Positions 20,244 to 27,805 of a stretch of 43,448 bases of DNA are shown in pieces (the first letter of the stretch is position 1; the number at the start of each line of letters is the position of its first letter). The translations under genes were made by a program, and so were the position numbers. This stretch comes from JAICIG01 sp035532215. Lineage in GTDB: Bacteria > Planctomycetota > Planctomycetia > Pirellulales > JAICIG01. Location of the stretch: positions 1 through 43,448 of the forward strand of contig DATKRK010000402.1 of NCBI GenBank assembly GCA_035532215.1, read 5' to 3'. A model generated the notes under the pieces. It worked only from the letters and a program-made list of their open reading frames with translations, did not search any database and was not told the DNA's origin.

Positions 20244-20599
20244 GTTTGCAATTCTCGTGCAGCTATCGGCGGATCTCGTCGCGATTCTTGCTCCACGAAT
20301 TCGCGTCTGTTAGTTTGCTTCGGTCTGGTACGGTGCAGTTCTGAAACGCCGAAGCTCTCCCGCGCTTGCACGCCGAGTCCGCTCGGCAAATGACGCTCGA
20401 TGCCGCAGAAAAAAGATCGCCGGGGATATAGGGCCGCTCCGCTTTCGCTTCGCAACCACACGGCATGAAGCCGAATTTCGTCCACCGGCTAACTTTAGTG
20501 TAATCCTTAAAATAAGCGGCGTCAAGCACTTGCGCTCCTCGGCCGCGAAAGCAACTCTCGCCGCTTGGGGCGCCTTCTGGCGGCCTGCACAAAGGGTCG
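20244..20599. other. 356-bp intergenic region upstream of selD, no gene seen
   Basis: This stretch is noticeably richer in A/T than its surroundings (for example the part near 20490-20520). It contains only short reading frames with no family resemblance and no start signal. I looked for a tRNA-Sec or other tRNA cloverleaf, because selD follows, and found none. It presumably contains the selD promoter. Confidence 0.5.
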
Positions 20600-22834
20600 A
20601 TGAACTCGCTTTTGCCAAAACACGAAATCGTGCTGCTCGGCGCCGGCCATACGAACAGCCACGTGCTGCGGATGTGGCGGATGGCGCCGATCGCCGGCGC
20701 ACGGCTGAGTTGCGTCTCGAACTTTTCGACGGCTACCTACTCGGGCATGCTGCCCGGCACGCTGGCCGGGCTTTATCCTCCCGAGCGAATGCAGATCGAC
20801 TTGGTGCGGCTTTGCGAGTCGGCCGGAGTGCGGTTTATCAAAGCCGAGGTCGCGGGGCTCGACGTCGCCGGTCGAAAGCTGCTGTTCGACGATCGACCGC
20901 CGCTGCCGTTCGACGCGCTTTCGATCGGCATCGGTTCCGTGCCCCATCCCGACGGCGCCGCGCTCGATGATCCCGCCCGGCTGCCGATCAAGCCGATGCA
21001 AACCTTTCTGGCGCGGCTCGACGCCCGGCTGAGCGAGTTGCGCGCGGCGGCGGCGGGGGCTGGCCGGCCGCTGCGGATGGCGATTGTCGGCGGCGGGGCG
21101 GGCGGCATGGAAATCTGCTTCTGCCTGCCGTTTCACTTGCGAAAATTCTGGCCCGAGCTGGCGTTCGAGCTGTGCCTCGTCAGCCGGCAAGACGAAGTGC
21201 CGCAAGGCGCGCCGGCCAATGTGGCGGCGCTCGCGAAGCGCGAGCTGGAGGCCCGCGGCGTGCAATTGCTCGTGAACAAATCCGTGGTGCGCGCGGCCGG
21301 CGGCCAATTGGAATTCGACGACGGCCAGCGGCAAAGCGTCGATCTGGCGATTTGGGCGACCAACGCCGTGGGGCCGGGCTTGCTCGGGCGACTCGGCTTG
21401 CCGACCGACGAGCAGGGATTTTTGCTCTCGCGGCCCACGTTGCAAACCACGGCCGACGCGCCGATTTTCGTCGTGGGCGATTCGGGCACGTGTCGCGAGC
21501 GCCCGACGCCGAAGGCCGGCGTCTATGCCGTGCGCCAGGGGCCCATTCTGTGGGAAAACTTGCAGCGCACGCTGCGCGGCGAACCGCTCGTGGAATATCG
21601 GCCGCAAAGCGGCTTTCTCTCGCTGTTGGCCACCGGCGACCGCAAGGCGATCTTGAGTTACAAGGGCTTTGCCGCGCACGCCGGCTGGTGCTGGACGCTG
21701 AAGAACTACATCGACGGCCGCTTCATGGACATGTACCAGGACTACTCGCCCATGACGCCGCCCGCCGAGACGCCTACAATCGCGACACAAATGCGCTGCG
21801 CCGGCTGCGGCGGCAAGGTCGGCGGCACGATTCTTTCGAAGGCGCTTGCGAGGCTCGAGATTCCGCGATCCGAACACGTGCTGCTCGGCCTCGAACAGCC
21901 CGACGACGCCGCCATCGTGCAGCCGCCGGGCGGACGGCCGGTCGTGGCCACGGTCGATTTTTTCACGGCCTTTCTCGACGATCCGTACCTCGTCGGCCGC
22001 GTCGCCGCGCTGAATACAATGTCCGACGCGTTTGCCATGGGCGCGGCGCCGCTGGCGGCGATGGCCATCGCCACGCTCCCGCTCGGCCCGCCGCAAGCGC
22101 AAGAGCAACTGCTCTACGAACTGTTGGCCGGCGCCTTGCGCGAATTTCGCCAGGCCGGCGCCACGCTCGTCGGCGGGCATACGATCGAAGGGCCGGCGAC
22201 GACGATCGGCTTTTCGCTGTTGGCCGATTCCGCCGGCGAGGCGCCGCGTTTGAAGGCCGGCTTGCGCGCCGGCGACCGGCTGGTGCTCACCAAGCCGCTG
22301 GGAAGCGGCATTTTGCTGGCCGCCCAGATGCAAGCCCGCTGCCGCGCTGCGTGGATGGACGCGCTGGTTCCCGTCCTGTTGGCCAGCAACGAGCGCGCGG
22401 CCGAGATCGCCCGGCAGTTCGACGCTTCCGCCATCACCGACGTGACCGGCTTCGGCCTGGCCGGACACCTGTTGGAAATGCTGCGGGCCAGCGACGCGGC
22501 GGCCGAAGTGCGGCTGGCCGATTTGCCGTTGTTGGCCGGCGTCGCCGAATTGACAACCGAAGGCGTCGAAAGCACGCTCGCGCCGGCCAATCGTAGCGTC
22601 GAAAGCGAGATTGAAAATCGCCTCGCCGGCCAGACGCACGCCGGCGGGCCGCTCTCGGCCGCTTACGCCGGGCTGTTCGACCCGCAAACTTCGGGCGGAT
22701 TGCTGTTCGGCGTGAGGGCGGAGCAAGTCGAAGCATTGATCGCGAAGCTGCGCGAAGCGGGCGACATTCCCGCGGCGATTATCGGCGAAGTCGAGCCGCA
22801 CGAATTCGACCGGCCGCGATTGCGGGTCGTTTGA
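20600..22834 (+). CDS. selD: NAD(P)/FAD oxidoreductase fused to selenide, water dikinase (SelD)
   Basis: The 744-residue protein is a natural fusion. Residues 1 to about 385 form a pyridine nucleotide-disulfide oxidoreductase of the type known as 'N-terminal to SelD'. It has an FAD motif VLLGAGHTNSH at 11-21, an NAD(P) motif AIVGGGAGGME at 161-171 and PIFVVGDSGTC near 288-298. From about residue 398 it is SelD, which makes selenophosphate from selenide and ATP. The catalytic pair is Cys403 and Lys406 in AGCGGK, a cysteine form and not selenocysteine. DDAAIV, ATVDFFTAF, NTMSDAFAMGA and VGGHTIEGP are standard SelD motifs. Such fusions are known from cyanobacteria and others. No selA, selB, selU or tRNA-Sec gene is nearby, so the user of selenophosphate is not shown. 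The gene's last bases recur at 24504. Confidence 0.95.
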   Translation: MNSLLPKHEIVLLGAGHTNSHVLRMWRMAPIAGARLSCVSNFSTATYSGMLPGTLAGLYPPERMQIDLVRLCESAGVRFIKAEVAGLDVAGRKLLFDDRPPLPFDALSIGIGSVPHPDGAALDDPARLPIKPMQTFLARLDARLSELRAAAAGAGRPLRMAIVGGGAGGMEICFCLPFHLRKFWPELAFELCLVSRQDEVPQGAPANVAALAKRELEARGVQLLVNKSVVRAAGGQLEFDDGQRQSVDLAIWATNAVGPGLLGRLGLPTDEQGFLLSRPTLQTTADAPIFVVGDSGTCRERPTPKAGVYAVRQGPILWENLQRTLRGEPLVEYRPQSGFLSLLATGDRKAILSYKGFAAHAGWCWTLKNYIDGRFMDMYQDYSPMTPPAETPTIATQMRCAGCGGKVGGTILSKALARLEIPRSEHVLLGLEQPDDAAIVQPPGGRPVVATVDFFTAFLDDPYLVGRVAALNTMSDAFAMGAAPLAAMAIATLPLGPPQAQEQLLYELLAGALREFRQAGATLVGGHTIEGPATTIGFSLLADSAGEAPRLKAGLRAGDRLVLTKPLGSGILLAAQMQARCRAAWMDALVPVLLASNERAAEIARQFDASAITDVTGFGLAGHLLEMLRASDAAAEVRLADLPLLAGVAELTTEGVESTLAPANRSVESEIENRLAGQTHAGGPLSAAYAGLFDPQTSGGLLFGVRAEQVEALIAKLREAGDIPAAIIGEVEPHEFDRPRLRVV

Positions 22835-22837
22835 GCC
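22814..22837 (+). repeat. 24-bp direct repeat, left copy (3' end of selD)
   Basis: The sequence CCGCGATTGCGGGTCGTTTG followed by AGCC contains the last codons and stop of selD. It recurs with one mismatch at 24504-24527, 1690 bp downstream. The segment between the copies contains the STN-domain gene. This looks like a duplication produced by insertion or recombination. Confidence 0.75.
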
Positions 22838-22962
22838 AGGCGGCGAATCATGCTTGCCGGATGCATCAGGCAAGGCTAGCCTGAAATGGGTTCCCGTCCG
22901 CCGGAACGACGGGAGTGCGATTGACGTTCTAAGAGGTTCCTCGTCATCCACAGGAGGGCGTC

Positions 22963-24486
22963 ATGATTCAAAGCGTTTTCAGCGCCGTGCGAGTTCTGCT
23001 TGGCGCGTCTTTTGTAGCTCTGATCGCATTGGACGCCTCGCAGGCTGAACCGCCGCCGGAAGATCCCTCGGTCACGACATTACGTCTCGAACAAGCGTTG
23101 GCGCGGCCGGTAACGGAGTCGTTTGTCAACACGCCCTTGGAGAAAGTTGTAACCGCCCTGTCAAAGAAAATGGGCGAACCTATTTTGATCGATCGGGCGT
23201 CGCTGGCCGATACGGAAATTACCGTAAGCAGCCCGGTGAATGCAGCGCTGTATGACGTGCGTTTTGAGTCCGCGCTCTCGTTGGTCACCGAGCCTCTCGG
23301 GCTGGCATGGGCGGTGCGGAATGACGTCGTAATGATTGCCGGTCCGTCGTGTTCTCCCTTGGAAGAAACGCGTTTTTACCCCATCGCCAAGCTGACGAAG
23401 GCGATCGGCGGGGCGCAGAGCCAACAGCGCTTGCGGCGTTTGGTCATCGAGCACGTGCGGCCGATCGCCTGGGACGAACACGGCGGCGCATCGTGGTTGA
23501 AGCTGTTGCCCAACATCCTGGTCGCCTCGATGCCTGCGCGAGGACATGCCGAGTTGTTGCAATTCTTGTCTGAACTAGAGCAAGCCCTGGGTCTCGAGCC
23601 CAGGCGCCCGACCGATTCGAAATCGGAACAGGCCATCCAGAAGGCGCTAGATGCGGATGCTCAGCTTCGTTTTGAGCAAACGCCGCTGACTGCCGCGATC
23701 CGGCAGATTGCAGAGCAGTACGAGGTTTCCGTCGTTGCCGACGAGGAAGTCCTCGCTGAGGAAGGTTTCCCGCCGGACGCGCCGATCACGGCCGTCTTGG
23801 AAAACGTCAAACTGGGCGCCGCCCTAAATGACCTGCTTTCGAAATTGGACCTGGCGTGGACCACCCGGCACGAAGCGATCTGGATCACGACCAAAACCGA
23901 ACTAGAAAACTCGCTCGTGCGCAGGTTTTATCCTGTCGACGATTTGACTTCTCGCAACAAGCCTGGCGCCATCGGAGCGCAAAGTCTGCTGAACCTGTTG
24001 AGGGAAACCGTTACGCCAACGAGTTGGCACGAAGTCGGCGGCCCGGGCTCCATCGGTCTCGTAGGTTCGAAGCTGTTAATCGTAGAGCAAACGCGCGGAA
24101 GCCATCAGGAATTGGGACTGCAATTAGATCGGCTGCGCCAGGCGCTCAAGCTCGGGCTCGCCGAAGCGAAGCAAAACGCCGAGTCCGTTCAATCGGGCAA
24201 AGAAGAATTGTGTCGGCAGATTTATCGAGTCGAGGGCGTGTCCGCAGAGGACGTAGCGACCGCGATTCAGGAATTTGTCGCCCCCGAAAGTTGGACCGAT
24301 CGAGGAGGACGAGGGGCGATCGCCGCCATCCGGGCCAATACGCCTTTGCCGACCAGGAGCGACATCCTTGTCGTGCGTCAAACCGACGCCGTCCATCAAC
24401 AAATTGCCGAGTTCCTGCAAGAATTAGAATTAGGAGTGGCCCCGCAGACGCGGAAGGCTCCCATGTCAGGCAGCGGCTTTTTTTGA
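22963..24486 (+). CDS. secreted STN/secretin N-domain-like repeat protein
   Basis: This 507-residue protein has a signal peptide (VLLGASFVALIALDASQA). It appears to be an internal duplication. One unit (about 50-215) and another (about 230-400) each begin with a secretin/TonB short N-terminal (STN)-like module: FVNTPLEKVVTALSKKMGEP and FEQTPLTAAIRQIAEQYEVS. Each then continues with FYP(I/V)..L, a P..W..(H/V)GG segment, a VAS/IVEQT strand and H.EL...L..L. A third partial unit follows at about 410-490 (IYRVEGVSAEDVATAIQEFV... SWTDRGG... ILVVRQTDAVHQQI). No secretin pore domain follows, so it is not a secretin. The function is unknown, probably a periplasmic scaffold. The start has GGAGGG nearby. 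Base composition and codon use are less GC-biased than in the neighbours, and flanking repeats suggest acquisition. Confidence 0.75.
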   Translation: MIQSVFSAVRVLLGASFVALIALDASQAEPPPEDPSVTTLRLEQALARPVTESFVNTPLEKVVTALSKKMGEPILIDRASLADTEITVSSPVNAALYDVRFESALSLVTEPLGLAWAVRNDVVMIAGPSCSPLEETRFYPIAKLTKAIGGAQSQQRLRRLVIEHVRPIAWDEHGGASWLKLLPNILVASMPARGHAELLQFLSELEQALGLEPRRPTDSKSEQAIQKALDADAQLRFEQTPLTAAIRQIAEQYEVSVVADEEVLAEEGFPPDAPITAVLENVKLGAALNDLLSKLDLAWTTRHEAIWITTKTELENSLVRRFYPVDDLTSRNKPGAIGAQSLLNLLRETVTPTSWHEVGGPGSIGLVGSKLLIVEQTRGSHQELGLQLDRLRQALKLGLAEAKQNAESVQSGKEELCRQIYRVEGVSAEDVATAIQEFVAPESWTDRGGRGAIAAIRANTPLPTRSDILVVRQTDAVHQQIAEFLQELELGVAPQTRKAPMSGSGFF

Positions 24487-24503
24487 CGCTGAAACAGAGG
24501 CGA

Positions 24504-24527
24504 CCGCGATTGCGGGTTGTTTGAGCC
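24504..24527 (+). repeat. 24-bp direct repeat, right copy
   Basis: A second copy of the selD 3' end (23 of 24 bases identical to 22814-22837) begins 17 bases after the stop of the STN-domain gene. It is not part of any gene here. Confidence 0.75.
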
Positions 24528-24564
24528 GCGTTGTCGAATTCGCTTAGGGCCGGTCTTCGACTCC

Positions 24565-24780
24565 GTTTGCCGCCAGTTCAAGAGATCGTCCCGCTTTTTG
24601 GAGGACGAGGCAAGACGTCAAGCCGTTGCAATTACGGGTTCCTCTTCTCTGTTCCGGCCGCGGCAGACTCTGTTGCCGGCAAGTCAAGCTGCATCGAGAA
24701 CAATCACATGCGAACGAAATCCGCAACTCAGAACCATCCGGAACAGAGAAGAGGAACCCGTAATCCGATGCAGCGACAAG
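24565..24780 (+). mobile_element. MITE-like element B with perfect 27-bp inverted arms
   Basis: The arms 24631-24657 and 24738-24764 are exact reverse complements over 27 bases; the left arm begins ATTACGGGTTCCTCTTCT. They enclose about 80 bp. The left flank 24565-24625 (GTTTGCCGCCAGTTCAAGAG..., GGACGAGGCAAGACGTCAAG) matches the reverse complement of element A at 17312-17370. The right flank is not conserved beyond CCGATGCAG, so one outer arm is missing and this copy looks truncated. There is no transposase. It fills most of the 464-bp gap 24487-24950. Confidence 0.85.
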
Positions 24781-24950
24781 GCGCCAAAATTCCGGACGTT
24801 TCTTGGTGGCAAGTTTCCGCCCGGCCGTGCAATAATACAAACACGGCGGCCGGGCTTGGCCCGACATTTCTTGCTGAGCTTCTTCGCCCGGTCGCCAGGG
24901 CAATGCTCCAGTCGATGCAGGCGCCCGAGATCTTGCGGAAAAGTCGTACC

Positions 24951-25127
24951 ATGGCTCAGCAGCCGCCCGCCGCCGAAGCCTCGACGAAACGCTACGATGT
25001 GGAAATGATTCGCGATTTCCTCGATCAGCTCCGCTTGGAAGTCCGTCTGCGAATGCTCGAAAACACCGAAGAGCCGGGTGAGAAGCATCCGGAACTGCTG
25101 GCCGAATTGCTCAAGAAATGGCAATAA
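24951..25127 (+). CDS. small helical protein, unknown function
   Basis: The protein has 58 residues. An N-terminal Gln/Pro/Ala stretch is followed by an amphipathic helical region (YDVEMIRDFLDQLRLEVRLRMLENTEEP) and a Lys/Glu-rich end. The reading frame runs upstream through the MITE-like element, but only the part from ATG 24951 looks like a gene. An ATG at 24903 is an alternative. It overlaps the next gene by ten bases, suggesting co-translation. No family is recognised. Confidence 0.55.
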   Translation: MAQQPPAAEASTKRYDVEMIRDFLDQLRLEVRLRMLENTEEPGEKHPELLAELLKKWQ

Positions 25128-25930
25128 CCGAAACTCGCACTTGTCCCGAATGCGGCGAGCCGCTGACCGTGCCCAAGCGTCGCGTGGGGCCGATGGTCGT
25201 TTGTCCGGCCTGTCGCAAATCGGTGTCGTTGAAAGCGGCGGCGAGTGCGCCGGCCGGCGGGCGAGCCGGAGCGCGGCGCGAGACGCCCGATGTGCGCGAA
25301 GCGCCGCCACGGCCAGCGGCCTTGGTTTGGGTGGTGCAAAGCGCCGACGGCCGGCCGGCGGCCGCGATGGCCAAAGCCGACCTCGATCGCCGGGTCGCAG
25401 CGGGCGAGTTCGACGCTCGCACGTTGGTCAAGCGCCAGGACTGGAGCGAAGCGAAGCCGCTCGCCGAAGCGTATCAAGGCCTGGCCGTGGCTTGTTCGGC
25501 CAGGCCGCTGTCGGCGTCGGCGAAAGGCGACCTTCCCTCGGCGCTCTCGCATCCAGCTTCGCCCTGGGCGGCAGCCCCCGAGACTCAGACAACCGAGCCG
25601 CCGCGGCCCGAGCGTCCGCCCGACAAGTTGCGGGCGGGCAAAATCTTTCTGTTGGCCGGCGCGTTAGCCTGCGGATTCTGGGCCTTCTACGGCGCGCTGG
25701 GCAATTTCACGTTGCAGCCGGCGCTGCCGCGGCGGGCGTTGTTTCTGTTGTTCGCCGTGTACTGGCTGGCCGCTTGGCTCTTGGCCGCAGCCTTGTTCAA
25801 CTGGCGTTTAGAATCGCCCGTAGGCGAGCCGCGCGGGCTGCATCGCATGTTTGGCGAGGTTCGCACTCGCTGGCTGCTGGCCGTCGCGGGCGTGGCGATC
25901 ATGGCCGCGATCGTGTGGGTCGTGGCGTAG
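25118..25930 (+). CDS. zinc-ribbon and GYF_2-like (DUF4339) membrane protein
   Basis: The 270-residue protein has an N-terminal zinc ribbon with CPEC and CPAC knuckles (Cys9, Cys12, Cys29, Cys32). Residues about 65-120 (WVVQSADGRPAAAMAKADLD...DARTLVKRQDWSEAKPLAEA) fit the GYF_2/DUF4339 pattern, a small domain placed before membrane segments in many bacterial proteins. After a Pro-rich linker there are three probable transmembrane helices (about 172-190, 203-225 and 248-268). Biochemical function is unknown; a protein-interaction role is likely from the GYF_2 fold. It overlaps the upstream 58-residue gene and is followed 146 bp later by kdsD. Confidence 0.75.
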   Translation: MAITETRTCPECGEPLTVPKRRVGPMVVCPACRKSVSLKAAASAPAGGRAGARRETPDVREAPPRPAALVWVVQSADGRPAAAMAKADLDRRVAAGEFDARTLVKRQDWSEAKPLAEAYQGLAVACSARPLSASAKGDLPSALSHPASPWAAAPETQTTEPPRPERPPDKLRAGKIFLLAGALACGFWAFYGALGNFTLQPALPRRALFLLFAVYWLAAWLLAAALFNWRLESPVGEPRGLHRMFGEVRTRWLLAVAGVAIMAAIVWVVA

Positions 25931-26076
25931 GCCGCCGCCAAGGCTGGCCTGTCGCGCATATTGGCCTGTCGCGCAGATTGTTGTCGGCAGTCTACATTGT
26001 CATGAGCGCGGCTCGCGGCTAGAATCCCCCCGCCCGAACTCCTCCCCGAAACGGCCCTGTCAAGGATGACCCGTCG

Positions 26077-27096
26077 ATGATGGCCGAAGCCGCTTCGCCG
26101 CTAGGCTACTTAAGTTCTTTCGAGCAAATCAGCTATGCGCGCGAGATCATTCAGATCGAGGCCCAGGCCCTCGACAAGCTTTCGCACCGCCTAGACGGCG
26201 CATTTTGCCAGGCCGTCGCACTCTTCTATGGTTGCCAAGGCACGGTTGTCGTGACCGGCATCGGCAAGGCGGGTTTGATCGGCCAAAAGATTTCGGCCAC
26301 GCTCGCCTCGACCGGCACGCGCAGCATCTTTTTACACCCTGCCGAGGCGGTACACGGCGATCTGGGCCGAATTCGCGCGGACGACGTGGTGCTCGTCTTA
26401 TCGCAAAGCGGCGAAACGGAAGAGGTGTTGCGGCTGTTGCCTTCGTTGGCCGAACTGCACGTGCCGATTGTCGCCATCACAGGCCGCGCCACGAGCACGC
26501 TCGGTCGCAACGCCGCCGTGACGATCGAATTGGGGCCGCTCAAAGAGGCCTGCCCGCTGGGGCTGGCGCCGAGCACCAGCACCACGGCGATGCTTGCCCT
26601 GGGAGATGCCCTGGCGCTGGTCACGAGCCGCTTGCTCTGCTTCGGCCACGCCGATTTCGCCCGCGTCCATCCGGCGGGCAGCCTGGGGCGCAAGCTCAGC
26701 AAAGTCGAAGACCAGATGCGGCCGCTCGACGAATGCCGCGTCGCCGGCGACTCGCAGACGGTGCGCGAAGTGTTCGCCGAACTGCGGCGGCCGGGACGCA
26801 GGACGGGGGCGATTTTGCTGGTGGGCGAAGATGGCCGGCTGAGCGGACTGTTCACCGACAGCGATCTGGCGCGGCTGTTCGAGTCGCGGCGTTACGAAGC
26901 TTTCGATCAACCGATTTGCCAGGTGATGACGTCGCAGCCGCGCACGGCCCCGCTCGGTTCGATGCTCAGCGACGCCGTGGAGATTCTGGCCGAACTGAAA
27001 ATCAGCGAGCTGCCGGTGGTCGACGCAGCAGGAAAGCCCGTCGGACTGCTCGACATCACCGACGTCGTGGGTATGATCCCGGAAGAAGGAGGCTGA
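26077..27096 (+). CDS. kdsD: arabinose-5-phosphate isomerase (KdsD/KpsF/GutQ family)
   Basis: This enzyme converts ribulose 5-phosphate to arabinose 5-phosphate, the first step of Kdo synthesis for lipopolysaccharide. The 339 residues comprise an SIS domain (about 35-180; VTGIGKAGLIGQKISATLASTGT, SQSGETEEVLRLLP, PSTSTTAMLALGDALA) and two CBS domains (about 205-335; MRPLDECRV, VMTSQPRTA). It lies upstream of kdsC and the giant OstA-like gene, the same order as E. coli kdsD-kdsC-lptC. The second codon is also ATG, so the start may be 26080. An AAGGATGA lies about 12 bases upstream. Confidence 0.95.
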   Translation: MMAEAASPLGYLSSFEQISYAREIIQIEAQALDKLSHRLDGAFCQAVALFYGCQGTVVVTGIGKAGLIGQKISATLASTGTRSIFLHPAEAVHGDLGRIRADDVVLVLSQSGETEEVLRLLPSLAELHVPIVAITGRATSTLGRNAAVTIELGPLKEACPLGLAPSTSTTAMLALGDALALVTSRLLCFGHADFARVHPAGSLGRKLSKVEDQMRPLDECRVAGDSQTVREVFAELRRPGRRTGAILLVGEDGRLSGLFTDSDLARLFESRRYEAFDQPICQVMTSQPRTAPLGSMLSDAVEILAELKISELPVVDAAGKPVGLLDITDVVGMIPEEGG

Positions 27097-27246
27097 GCGG
27101 CCTTCGCAACCCCTAAATTTTTCCAGAAGCAGTTCGACGAGGCGGCGCGGCGCACGGCCGGTTGATTCGACCGGCCGATTCGACCCAGCCGGAAAGTCTT
27201 GCCAACTGGCGGAATCGCTGAACCGCTTGCCAAGTGGGATTCGTAG

Positions 27247-27768
27247 ATGAACCTAGCAGAACGCAGCCAGGCCATCGAACTGATTCTGTCCGACGTCGAC
27301 GGCGTGTTGACCGACGGCAGCATCATCTTCGACAACGAAGGCATCGAGATCAAACGCTTCCACATTCGCGACGGGATGGGCATCAAGCTCTGGCAGCGTG
27401 CGGGGGGCAAGTTCGGGCTGGTGACCGGCCGCAGCTCGCACATCGTCAACGTGCGGGCCAGCGAGCTGGGAATCGGACTGGTGCGGCAGGGCGCCGAACA
27501 AAAGCTGGCGGCCGTGCGCGAAATCGTCGCCGAACTGCGGCTTGCGCCGGAGCAGATTTGTTATATCGGCGACGACTTGCCCGACCTGGCGGCGGTTCGA
27601 TTCGCCGGCCTCGGGGTGGCGGTGGCCGACGCCTGCGAGGAAGTGCGCAAAGCGGCCGATTACGCCACGACCTTGCCCGGCGGCCACGGCGCCGTGCGAG
27701 AGACGATCGAGCTGGTGCTCAAAAGCCAGCAGCGTTGGGACGACATCCTGCAACAATACGACGCCTGA
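27247..27768 (+). CDS. kdsC: 3-deoxy-D-manno-octulosonate 8-phosphate phosphatase
   Basis: This HAD-superfamily enzyme removes phosphate from Kdo 8-phosphate to give Kdo. The 173-residue length is typical. Motif I is LSDVDGVLTDGSI with nucleophile Asp and acid/base Asp. It is followed by FHIRDGMGIKLWQRAGGKFGLVTGR and, near the C-terminus, CYIGDDLPDLAAVRFAGLGVAVADA. These are the signature segments of the KdsC/YrbI family, which forms tetramers without a cap domain. It is 150 bp after kdsD and ends only a few bases before the giant envelope gene. Confidence 0.95.
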   Translation: MNLAERSQAIELILSDVDGVLTDGSIIFDNEGIEIKRFHIRDGMGIKLWQRAGGKFGLVTGRSSHIVNVRASELGIGLVRQGAEQKLAAVREIVAELRLAPEQICYIGDDLPDLAAVRFAGLGVAVADACEEVRKAADYATTLPGGHGAVRETIELVLKSQQRWDDILQQYDA

Positions 27769-27805
27769 CACGCACTTGGCACGCATTCTTCGCATTTTCG
27801 GCAGC

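Noticed and set aside
20244..20599. Possible tRNA-Sec next to selD
   Set aside because: No cloverleaf could be drawn in the AT-richer spacer.
20522..22951. An 809-residue open frame on the minus strand opposite selD
   Set aside because: Shadow of the selD fusion gene with His/Arg/Gln-rich composition and no domains.
22814..24527. A complete mobile element around the STN-domain gene
   Set aside because: There is no integrase or transposase and no terminal inverted repeats, so only flanking direct repeats are claimed.
24531..24950. N-terminal 140 residues of the long frame leading into the 58-residue gene
   Set aside because: This part is translated through a MITE-like element and has no protein-like character.
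27776..27793. TTGGCACGCATTCTTCGC as a sigma54 promoter in front of the giant envelope gene
   Set aside because: The -24 part fits but the -12 part lacks TTGC, and it lies at the likely start of the gene.
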